DNA from: Chryseobacterium oryzae
Lineage (GTDB): Bacteria; Bacteroidota; Bacteroidia; Flavobacteriales; Weeksellaceae
DNA length: 64,000 nucleotides
Reading direction: 5' to 3'
Assembly: GCF_022811665.1 (NCBI RefSeq)
Contig: NZ_CP094529.1
Coordinates: 1,922,001 to 1,986,000, forward strand
The position numbers and the translations under genes were made by a program. Under the pieces are notes generated by a model. The model saw only the letters and a list, made by a program, of their open reading frames with translations, made no database searches and was not told where the DNA came from. This document shows, piece after piece, positions 56,928-64,000 of the stretch; position 1 is the stretch's first letter, and the number at the start of each line of letters is the position of its first letter.

Positions 56928-57920
56928 TTATCTTAAAGTAGATTGATATTTTTCTAACTGATTATAAATCTTTTTAACATCTTGAGATTTCTCTTTCTGT
57001 AAAATTAAAAACGCATCGGGAGTATAAACGAAAATAGAATCTTTAAGACCTACAAATGCAGTGAAAATTTCTGTACCGATGACCATATTACCATTTTCAT
57101 CAACAGAATGCCCTGTAGAACGTAAATAATCATATAAAGACTCGAAAGACCCTAAATCACTCCATCTGAAATGAGCAGGTACTACTTTTATCTTTTTAGA
57201 TCTTTCCATTACAGCATAATCTATACTTATGGATGGTATCTGTAGAGAGGCTTCTATATTCAGAGACTTATTTTCAGATATACTCCAAGCTTCTACACAT
57301 TTTTCAAAGACTTCCGGTTGATACTTTTTCAGTTCATCTAAAAATACACCTGCTTTAAAGCAAAACATTCCGGAATTCCACAAAAAAGTACCTCTTTCTA
57401 AAAATCCTTGTGCTGTTTCAGTGTTTGGTTTTTCTCTGAAAGAAAGTACATCTTTCCCTTCATATTCTATGTAACCATATCCAGTTTCCGGTTTTGAAGG
57501 AACTACTCCAAAAGTAACAAGAAAGTCTTTCTGAGCTAATTCAATCGCCTCTTTAATTGCTTTTTCATAAGCATCTTGGTTCTGAATAAGATGATCAGAT
57601 GGAGTAATAATCAATATATCCTCAGCATCAACAGCAAGAGATGCAAAGGCAATTGCGGCTGCTGTATTTCGTGCTGCAGTTTCTGTAATAAAAGTTTTAG
57701 GAATAGAAATGTCATTCAAAAGCTGTTGGCTCCATTCGATATGATCTGTATTTCCTACAACCATAATTTCATCTACCACTTTTTGATTTCTTTCTGCAGT
57801 TAATTCAAATAAAGCTTTACCAGAAAATAATTTAAGAAACTGTTTTGGATGTTGTTTCCTTGAAAGAGGCCAAAGCCTACTCCCTACACCTCCTGATAAA
57901 ATTACATTATATATTTTCAT
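56928..57920 (-). CDS. manC: Mannose-1-phosphate guanylyltransferase (nucleotidyltransferase domain only)
   Basis: Makes GDP-mannose from mannose-1-phosphate and GTP. The 330 residues comprise the nucleotidyltransferase domain alone: LSGGVGSRLWPLSRKQHPKQFLKLF signature, VTPSDHLI-like ILIITPSDHL, the FREKP motif and the LWNSGMFCFKA segment. Many ManC proteins (about 470 residues) carry a fused C-terminal isomerase; here that part is the preceding 114-residue cupin gene, overlapping by 4 bases. GDP-mannose or a derivative is therefore expected in the glycan. Confidence 0.93.
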   Translation of the reverse strand: MKIYNVILSGGVGSRLWPLSRKQHPKQFLKLFSGKALFELTAERNQKVVDEIMVVGNTDHIEWSQQLLNDISIPKTFITETAARNTAAAIAFASLAVDAEDILIITPSDHLIQNQDAYEKAIKEAIELAQKDFLVTFGVVPSKPETGYGYIEYEGKDVLSFREKPNTETAQGFLERGTFLWNSGMFCFKAGVFLDELKKYQPEVFEKCVEAWSISENKSLNIEASLQIPSISIDYAVMERSKKIKVVPAHFRWSDLGSFESLYDYLRSTGHSVDENGNMVIGTEIFTAFVGLKDSIFVYTPDAFLILQKEKSQDVKKIYNQLEKYQSTLR

Positions 57921-58261
57921 GCTCTATTATAATCATCTTCAACTCTTACAATATCGTCCTCACCAAAATAAGTTCCATATTGTACCTCTATAAAAACAAC
58001 AGGCTCATTAGTTTTGTTCTCCATACGATGATGTGCTCCTAAAGGAATTTGTGCTACCTCTCCCGCTTTAAAATCTTTAACTTGATCGTTAATGGTTATG
58101 GTTCCAATACCAGAAACTATTGTCCATACTTCAGCTCTATGGTGATGGTACTGAAGAGAAAGCCTACCTCCAGGATTCACTAATATTCTTTTTACTTTAT
58201 GAGTTTCAGCATCTTCCAAAACCCAGTACTCTCCCCAAGGTCTAACATCGTGTTCTAGCAT
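57917..58261 (-). CDS. Cupin-type phosphomannose isomerase domain protein
   Basis: A 114-residue stand-alone cupin matching the C-terminal isomerase part of bifunctional ManC/AlgA. VRPWGEYWVLEDAETHKVKRILVNPGGRLSLQYHHHRAEVWTIVSG carries the metal histidines and glutamate, followed by IPLGAHHRMEN. It should convert fructose-6-phosphate to mannose-6-phosphate. It starts the GDP-mannose pair and overlaps manC by 4 bases; the product pool feeds manC. A phosphomannomutase is not in the window. Confidence 0.9.
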   Translation of the reverse strand: MLEHDVRPWGEYWVLEDAETHKVKRILVNPGGRLSLQYHHHRAEVWTIVSGIGTITINDQVKDFKAGEVAQIPLGAHHRMENKTNEPVVFIEVQYGTYFGEDDIVRVEDDYNRA

Positions 58262-58288
58262 TACTTATATTTATTTGTATTAAGTCTG

Positions 58289-58296
58289 CAAATATA
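58289..58296 (-). promoter_or_regulatory. Putative -7 element for the manC operon
   Basis: On the minus strand TATATTTG fits TAnnTTTG, 27 bases before the cupin ATG. The -33 is unclear. The insertion sequence ends about 100 bases farther upstream, so this promoter would let the left part of the cluster be expressed independently. Confidence 0.4.
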
Positions 58297-58398
58297 CTCA
58301 GTTTTTTCCAAGAATTACATTAATAAAATTTAATATCACATCTAAATTCTTTTATTTATCAAAAAAAATATTAATTAAATAATAAAAACGGTTTAATA

Positions 58399-58415
58399 GT
58401 CAAAAATAGTTGGTG
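58399..58415 (+). repeat. Left terminal inverted repeat of the insertion sequence
   Basis: GTCAAAAATAGTTGGTG, the exact reverse complement of 59647-59663. The match stops at the next outer base on both sides. Confidence 0.9.
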
Positions 58416-58488
58416 AAATTCTTTGCAACGCTGATTATTACTGATGATACAGAAAGTTTATTGAACTTTGTTTCAATAAACTTTTTTT

Positions 58489-59472
58489 ATGTCTGAAAAT
58501 TCAAAAAAAATCGCTGTTGGAGTTGCAAAAGTTTGGAGGTGATTTCTTGAGGTAAACAAAATGGCAAACGCCGTTTTAAATGTAAAAATTGTGGCATTTA
58601 TTTTACATCCGAAAACAAATCTGTGAGCTTGAAAAACAAAGAAATTTGGTTTAAAAAATGGATTGTCTGTAAACAAACCTATGAGCAGATTTCAGATGAA
58701 TCAGGGTATTCAGTAAGTACGCTTCAGCGGTATTTTAATGTGATGCTTGGAAATGCTCCTAAGCTGACCTACAGCCAAAACAAGGAAGTAAGTTTATCTG
58801 CTGATTGATGGAACCTATTTTTCCAATGAAATTTGTTTGGTTGTTTTCAGAGATAATGTTTTTAAACAAACCCAACTTTATAGAATCACTGACGGGGAGC
58901 ATTATGAGGAGATGAAAGAAGATTTGGAAAACATCCTTAGTTTGGGAATAAAAATCGGCGGAATAACCTGCGACGGCGATAAATCATTACTCAAAGCCAT
59001 CCGAAAAGTCTGCCCGAAGGTTCCCGTTCAAAGGTGTTTGGTTCATATCCAGAGGATGTGTAAAATATGGCTCTCTGCCTATCCAAAGTCGAATGCGGGA
59101 TTTGAACTGCGGGAAATTGTCTGCAAACTGCATTTCATTGATAATGAATCTAAGAAACAGTATTGGATAAAAGAATTTTTGGATTGGTTTGACAAGCATA
59201 AAGATTTTATTGATGAAAAATCCTACAGCCCGGAAACCGGTAGATATTGGTATACTCACAAAATGGTCAGAAGGTGTTTCTCTGTTATCAGAAAAGCTTT
59301 GCCTAATATGTTCACTTTTCTTCAAAATCCTAAAATCCCAAAAACAACAAACGGAATTGAGTCTTTTTTTGGTCATTTGAAAGGAAATTTAAATATTCAC
59401 AGAGGGCTCACGAAAAGCAGGAGAAAAAAGTCCATTCAGTGGTATCTCTTCTACAAGAACCGAAAGAAGTAA
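58489..59472 (+). pseudogene. Broken IS256-family (variant zinc-binding) transposase
   Basis: The coding remnants read as one transposase in order. A zinc ribbon comes first (CWSC near 58515, CKNCG near 58584), then an HTH-like part (EIWFKKWIVCKQTYEQISDESGYSVSTLQRYF). The catalytic core follows with LIDGTYF (first Asp, 58807), GITCDGDKSLLKAI, VQRCLVHIQR and the Glu in NGIESFFGHLKGN. It has three lesions: a run of eight A at 58503-58510 that shifts the ATG frame, a TGA at 58548-58550 within the ribbon, and a +1 shift near 58788-58794 (removing one base gives KEVVYLLIDGTYF). It is inactive unless multiple recoding events occur. Confidence 0.9.
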
Positions 59473-59646
59473 GGTTTTTTTAGCCATAAAGCTGTTCCAA
59501 TAATTAATGGAAAAAAGGATGGAAAAACCCATCCTTCTAAACTATTGTTTACAGCGCTGATTGTATTGCTGATGAGTTGCTCCTCAGCATTGCTCATTTC
59601 CTCTTCCAATCAACAGCCAAATATTACGAATTATTTCTGGGAAAAA

Positions 59647-59663
59647 CACCAACTATTTTTGAC
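59647..59663 (-). repeat. Right terminal inverted repeat of the insertion sequence
   Basis: CACCAACTATTTTTGAC, exact reverse complement of the left repeat at 58399. Confidence 0.9.
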
Positions 59664-60281
59664 CACATTACCATAAAAACTCAATGGAAAAGAATTTATA
59701 TCATTTTTTACATCTACTTGAAATATATCAATTACCTAAGAATTAACTAAAACTGGACTATAAATAGATTTTTCAACTTTCCAATTTAATTTCTTGAAAA
59801 CTGTTATATCCCAATATATTCTTTGTAAAATTGGAAGATTATTTTGTTTCATATAAAAAATAGTTGAAAAATTTTAACTATTATTGAGCATAAAATTTTA
59901 TAATAGCAATATTACTATATTTTATAAAATTTATATGACAGAAGCAAATAACAGTATACGAGAAAAAAAATTAAAATTTCACACATAGTATGACTAGATC
60001 ATAAATAACTTGAGTTCGGTATAAGCAATATTTTAAATAAATGATATTTTAGTTGGTTATTACTTTATCACAAAGAAAACAAAGAGATGCTTGATTTTTA
60101 AAACAATTTTAAGTTATAGAATGGCACTTCGTTTATCAAAGTAATAAAAATTTTTATTACTTTGGTGAGTTCCACGCTTTTGTTTGCTTTACGTATAAAT
60201 CAATTATTAGTATTTTGTTTAACTTTTCGATTTATAAATCCTTAACCCTAACTCAGATTAAATATTAAAAAGACAAATAAT
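59664..60281. other. Gene-free AT-rich region between insertion sequence and dehydrogenase
   Basis: 618 bases with no ORF of note on either strand and no recognisable protein remnant. It contains the perfect 28-base palindrome at 60137-60164. Position next to an insertion sequence inside a biosynthetic operon suggests it is what remains of deleted DNA, which is inference. Confidence 0.6.
60137..60164. repeat. Perfect 28-base palindrome
   Basis: CAAAGTAATAAAAA followed directly by its reverse complement TTTTTATTACTTTG. It may act as a terminator for the leftward dehydrogenase gene (118 bases past its stop) or be a cruciform-prone scar. Confidence 0.85.
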
Positions 60282-61589
60282 TTACAATCTTTTATTTACA
60301 ATATTTTTATTTAGAAGACCTTTAACATCATAAATAATTCCATTTTCCTTAAGAAAACTTTTTAAATCTAATGTGAAAAATTCTTTGTGTGATACGGTGA
60401 GAACAATAGCATCATATTTTACCTCATCTCGAAGTTGTGAAATACAATGAATGTTATATTCGTTTTTTACTTCTTCAGGGTTTGCCCAAGAATCATATGT
60501 AATTACCTCTGCACCATAATCTTGTAGATTGGTAATAACATCAATCGCTTTTGAATTTCTTATATCAGGACAGTTTTCTTTAAAAGTAATTCCGAGATTT
60601 AAAATTTTAGATCCTTTTACTTTAATATCGTTTTTAATCATTAATTTAACAACCTGGGATGCGACAAATGCCCCCATAGAATCGTTCAGTCTTCTTGCTG
60701 CTAAGATTAATTCGGAGTAATATCCTATTTCCTGTGCTTTTTGAGCGAGATAAAAAGGATCTACTCCAATACAATGCCCACCCACCAAACCAGGTTTAAA
60801 TTTTAAAAAATTCCACTTGGTTCCAGCCGCTTCTAAAACATCATGAGTATCAATATCCATTAAAGAAAAAATCTTAGCAAGTTCGTTCATAAATGCAATA
60901 TTGAGATCTCGCTGAGAATTTTCAATTACTTTTGAAGCTTCAGCAACTTTTATGGATGGAGCTAGATGCGTACCTGCAGTAATTACCGATTGATATAAAT
61001 CGTCAACAATCTTCCCTGTTTCGGGTGTTGAACCGGAAGTTACTTTCAAAATTTTATCTACTGTATGCTCTTTATCTCCCGGATTAATCCGTTCCGGAGA
61101 ATATCCAACAAAAAAATCTTGATTAAATGTTAATCCTGACACTTTTTCTAATACAGGAACACATTCTTCTTCGGTAACTCCGGGATAAACTGTAGACTCA
61201 TATATAACAATATCTCCTTTTTGTAATACCTTAGCTACCGTTTCACTGGATTTGTAAAGTGGAGTTAAATCTGGTCTATTGTGTTTATCTACAGGTGTTG
61301 GAACGGTAATTATATAAATATCAGCATTTTTGATATCTTCTAGCAGAGAAGTACAATACAGACCCTTTGGATTTGATTCTGATTTCTGTAAAGGATTTTC
61401 TTCTAACAATACTTCATGAAGAAAATCATTATTCAATTCCTGAGTAACGTCATTACCAGATTTAAGTTCGGCAATTCTTTTCTCATTGATATCAAAACCT
61501 ACTACAGAATATTTTGTAGCAAAAAGTCTGGCAAGCGGTAATCCCACATATCCTAAACCTATCACACAAATATTATATTTACTGTTCAT
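60282..61589 (-). CDS. Nucleotide sugar dehydrogenase (TviB/WbpA-like)
   Basis: A 435-residue NAD-dependent enzyme that oxidises C6 of a UDP-hexosamine to the uronic acid. NAD motif GLGYVGLPLA, catalytic Cys in GLVGGHCIGVDPFYLAQKA, and SPERINPGDKEH are clear. The sequence follows the TviB (Vi antigen) branch acting on UDP-GlcNAc or UDP-GalNAc types rather than UDP-glucose dehydrogenase. With wecB nearby the product may be an N-acetyl-hexosaminuronate in the repeat unit. It follows the autokinase gene by 37 bases. Confidence 0.92.
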   Translation of the reverse strand: MNSKYNICVIGLGYVGLPLARLFATKYSVVGFDINEKRIAELKSGNDVTQELNNDFLHEVLLEENPLQKSESNPKGLYCTSLLEDIKNADIYIITVPTPVDKHNRPDLTPLYKSSETVAKVLQKGDIVIYESTVYPGVTEEECVPVLEKVSGLTFNQDFFVGYSPERINPGDKEHTVDKILKVTSGSTPETGKIVDDLYQSVITAGTHLAPSIKVAEASKVIENSQRDLNIAFMNELAKIFSLMDIDTHDVLEAAGTKWNFLKFKPGLVGGHCIGVDPFYLAQKAQEIGYYSELILAARRLNDSMGAFVASQVVKLMIKNDIKVKGSKILNLGITFKENCPDIRNSKAIDVITNLQDYGAEVITYDSWANPEEVKNEYNIHCISQLRDEVKYDAIVLTVSHKEFFTLDLKSFLKENGIIYDVKGLLNKNIVNKRL

Positions 61590-61626
61590 TATCTATTAAA
61601 TTACTCAGAAAAGACTAAAAATTATT

Positions 61627-64000
61627 CTATTTACCTAATAGTCTTTTCCAGAATGACTTTTTATTATCAGCAGAATATCCATACCCGTATTTGTAACCAT
61701 AACCATATCCGCTGTGTATTTTATTCACATCATTAAGAACCATTCCAACATTTTTAATTTTCTTTTCTGCAATCTGTTTATTGATGAATAATGCCAATTC
61801 TTTTTCTGTGTAGCCAGAACGAGATACATACACCGTAACATCAGCAGTATCAGCAATAAGAAAAGAATCTGTGACAAGCATAAGAGGTGCCGTATCCAAA
61901 AGGATATAGTCATAATCCTGTTTTAAACTTTCAACCAATTCCTGATATCTTCCATTGGATAAAAGCTCTGTAGGATTTGGCGTAATTGCGCCAGAATATA
62001 TTACATCACAATGAGGATTAAAAGATGTAGGATGAATAATTTCTGAAGCTTTCATACTATCATCGTACATAAATTCCGATAAACCTATCAATCCTCTTCT
62101 ATTCTCATTATATCGCTGTAGTTGTGGATTTCTGATATCAGAACCAATAATAACCACTTTTTTTCGCGGAGTGGCTAAAGTTAATGCTAAATTCACTGAA
62201 GTAAAAGTTTTACCTTCCCCTTTCACCGTTGAAGTTACAAAAATAACATTCCCTTTTTTACCCTTCGGAAGCATAAAATTAATATTGGTAATCAGTATTC
62301 TGAATGCTTCTGCCAATGGCGACAAATCGTTCATCTGAACTATTTCAGGTTCACCTTTCTCTAAAGAAGGCAGTTCACCAATCACTGTAGCACCATGTAT
62401 AAGTTTTTCCAGATCATTTTTAGTTTTAATCTTATTATTGAATAATTCGATTAAATAAATAATACCGAACGGAATTAAAAGTCCGATAATTAAAGCTCCT
62501 AAATAAATAATCAGCTTCTTTGGAGAAACCGGTATCGGATTCGTTAAAGCATCGTCTACAATTCTAGCTTTTGGTGCGGCTATAGCCAAAGAAATTGCAG
62601 CTTCCTCTCTTTTCTGAAGCAACAGTAAATAGAGCTGCTCTTTAATAGTCTGTTGCCTTTCTATGCTTCTGAAAAGCTTTTCCTGAACCGGAATTTTAGA
62701 AATTTTTCCCGATAAACGGTTTTGTTCACTATTAATATTGTTTCTTGCTATTTGAAGGGCAGATCTGCTTTTCTGTAAACTTTGAATTACAGAGTTCCTC
62801 ATGCTATTCACCTGGTTGGTAAGATCCACAACAAGTGGATTGGCTGTTGTAGAATTTTCTAACAAGCGGCTTCTTTCAATCACCAATTGGTTGTACATTC
62901 CAATATTAGATGAAGCATCGGAATCTGAAAGTCCTACGTTGAGAGGTAAAACCTGATAATTGCCCTGTCTGTTAATAGAACTCAATAAACTGTTCACCAA
63001 TTCCAGCTGAGATTCATTCTCTATTTGTTTTTCTCTTCCTTTAGTAGCTGCTTCCAGTGAAAGTTCTGCCTCAGTCTGTATATCTGCAATATTATTTCTA
63101 ACTTTAAAGTCTTCTTTTTGGGTTTCTACAGAACCTAATTCGTTACTAATCAGTTTAATTCTATCATCTATAAAATTAGCTGTTTTCTGCGCCTCAGAAT
63201 TTTTATCAATATTAGCTTCTTTGTTATAATTTATGGCGAGAGAATTTAATATATCTTCGGCCTTTTCTGGTACAGGATCTGTAATAGAAAGTTTAAGTAC
63301 TGTTGCATCTTTCTGAACAAGAGAGACATTTAGCTTTGCAAGATAGTAACGAGCCCTATTCATTCCCGACATAAAATTCAGGAAGAAAAGATTTTGGTTA
63401 TTATCTTCTTTTTTTGGACGGTATAATGAGTTTTTCTGAAACATTATAACACCAAAAGGCATTGAAACAGACTTATTAAATTCAGCAATAATATCTTTAT
63501 TAAAAGACTTAGATTTTAAAATTATTTTATTTCCTTCAATTTCTGCACTAACTTGCTTTTTAGGATATTGTCCGTTTTTATTCTCTTTTATAATTCTTAC
63601 TATAAATGGGGAAGTTTCTTTATAAAGTTCAGATTCTTTAATCTTTCCTTTTGCATAAATTCCTGTTTCAAGAGATTTGTCTCTTACCACAGAAAGCATC
63701 AGTTTTTTAGACTTCAAAATTTCAATTTCGTTATCTACAGAATTGGTACCCATGCCTCCAATTCCTCCCAATTCGGAGATAACTGACATTTCCGGTTGTC
63801 CTGACGCAGATTTTTTAACTTCTTTAATTAGTAATGTAGATTCTGTGCTGTAAATAGGCACACTATATCTCAAGAAAAACCATGCAATTATTAGTGCCGC
63901 AATGACTCCAATGACAAACCAATACCACCTAAACAGATAAGGTTTAATTATTTCTCTAATATTAAGATTTTCTTCCTGAAATTCTTCTGGGTTCTGACTG
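61627..64000 (-). CDS. Polysaccharide chain-length/tyrosine autokinase (Wzc-like), 5' end outside window
   Basis: The frame stays open to the window edge ([33 protein letters not shown]...), so the true start lies beyond 64000. Order: first transmembrane helix (about 63890-63945), a long periplasmic Wzz-type domain with coiled-coil segments, second helix ([22 protein letters not shown]), then the cytoplasmic BY-kinase domain with Walker [13 protein letters not shown], Walker A' [11 protein letters not shown] and Walker [12 protein letters not shown]. The C-terminus has a tyrosine cluster [13 protein letters not shown] for autophosphorylation. It controls polymer length and export, probably with a Wza-type outer-membrane channel encoded to the right. 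Confidence 0.93.
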   Translation of the reverse strand, partial: SQNPEEFQEENLNIREIIKPYLFRWYWFVIGVIAALIIAWFFLRYSVPIYSTESTLLIKEVKKSASGQPEMSVISELGGIGGMGTNSVDNEIEILKSKKLMLSVVRDKSLETGIYAKGKIKESELYKETSPFIVRIIKENKNGQYPKKQVSAEIEGNKIILKSKSFNKDIIAEFNKSVSMPFGVIMFQKNSLYRPKKEDNNQNLFFLNFMSGMNRARYYLAKLNVSLVQKDATVLKLSITDPVPEKAEDILNSLAINYNKEANIDKNSEAQKTANFIDDRIKLISNELGSVETQKEDFKVRNNIADIQTEAELSLEAATKGREKQIENESQLELVNSLLSSINRQGNYQVLPLNVGLSDSDASSNIGMYNQLVIERSRLLENSTTANPLVVDLTNQVNSMRNSVIQSLQKSRSALQIARNNINSEQNRLSGKISKIPVQEKLFRSIERQQTIKEQLYLLLLQKREEAAISLAIAAPKARIVDDALTNPIPVSPKKLIIYLGALIIGLLIPFGIIYLIELFNNKIKTKNDLEKLIHGATVIGELPSLEKGEPEIVQMNDLSPLAEAFRILITNINFMLPKGKKGNVIFVTSTVKGEGKTFTSVNLALTLATPRKKVVIIGSDIRNPQLQRYNENRRGLIGLSEFMYDDSMKASEIIHPTSFNPHCDVIYSGAITPNPTELLSNGRYQELVESLKQDYDYILLDTAPLMLVTDSFLIADTADVTVYVSRSGYTEKELALFINKQIAEKKIKNVGMVLNDVNKIHSGYGYGYKYGYGYSADNKKSFWKRLLGK

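Larger units (their letters stand above)
58399..59663 (+). mobile_element. IS256-family-like insertion sequence (zinc-ribbon variant), decayed
   Basis: A 1265-base element. Its ends are a perfect 17-bp inverted repeat: GTCAAAAATAGTTGGTG at 58399-58415 and its complement at 59647-59663. Inside is a single rightward transposase gene with the three acidic motifs of a DDE enzyme but broken by several lesions. An internal hairpin (AAGGATGG with CCATCCTT, 59515-59536) follows the gene. No target duplication is visible in the flanking 8-9 bases (GTTTAATA left, CACATTAC right). It is oriented against the polysaccharide genes and separates the dehydrogenase side from the manC side. Confidence 0.9.

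Noticed and set aside
58473..58676. Short minus-strand frame across the start of the insertion sequence
   Set aside because: Explained by the complementary strand of the transposase remnant.
58391..59671. Target-site duplication flanking the insertion sequence
   Set aside because: The 8-9 bases outside the two inverted repeats (GTTTAATA and CACATTAC) do not match.

Overview
This window is AT-rich (about one third GC by eye) and comes from a member of the Bacteroidota, most likely a Weeksellaceae genome close to Chryseobacterium. The reasons are: the gliding/T9SS-linked genes gldB and gldC; two proteins ending in type A T9SS sorting domains; lipoproteins with Bacteroidota lipoboxes; tandem DUF3857 proteins; a short biosynthetic arginine decarboxylase; the absence of Shine-Dalgarno signals; and promoters of the Bacteroidota form TTG-N20-TAnnTTTG. 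No rRNA, tRNA or CRISPR array was seen. The genus is an inference.

Positions 1-31,550 are mostly ordinary chromosomal genes in short transcription units, many closed by clear hairpin terminators. They include a SAM methyltransferase, an RhlE-type helicase with a structured leader and no ATG start, META and DUF3298 lipoproteins, a pair of secreted DUF3857 proteins (one lacking the transglutaminase catalytic residues), gyrB, cydAB, a secreted ecotin, a patatin, lpdA, GH3 and GH29 glycosidases, an ECF sigma factor followed by a membrane protein joining a TonB-plug-like segment to a VWA domain, a secreted bleomycin-hydrolase-like peptidase, DinB, a cystathionine gamma-synthase-type enzyme, a T9SS cargo, gldC-gldB, nadE and hemB.

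Positions 31,550-46,750 hold a tiny protein that is almost only a T9SS sorting domain, an ABC-2 exporter with an SDR gene, and an alcohol/aldehyde locus (AraC regulator diverging from aldehyde dehydrogenase, alcohol dehydrogenase and DUF779). They also hold speA, a thiamine pyrophosphokinase/cobalamin adenosyltransferase pair, an overlapping bacteriophytochrome-heme oxygenase pair (photoreceptor plus chromophore synthesis) and mdh.

Positions 46,750-64,000 are one leftward surface-polysaccharide (capsule or O-antigen) locus. It runs from a tyrosine autokinase/chain-length protein cut by the window edge and a UDP-sugar dehydrogenase, through an insertion sequence and about 0.6 kb of gene-free DNA, to a cupin phosphomannose isomerase, GDP-mannose pyrophosphorylase, UDP-GlcNAc 2-epimerase, flippase, three GT4-like and one GT2 glycosyltransferases, an EpsG-type polymerase, a priming sugar-phosphate transferase and a sugar aminotransferase. 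Many junctions overlap or abut, suggesting translational coupling. The insertion sequence is a decayed IS256-family (zinc-ribbon variant) element whose 17-bp perfect terminal inverted repeats are visible at 58399 and 59663.

I found no wholly new defence or mobile system. The most unusual items are the sigma factor/plug-VWA unit, the altered chromophore pocket of the phytochrome, the sorting-domain-only protein, the conserved aminotransferase N-terminus that lacks an ATG, and the 10-bp and 21-bp phased repeats between the AraC gene and aldehyde dehydrogenase.
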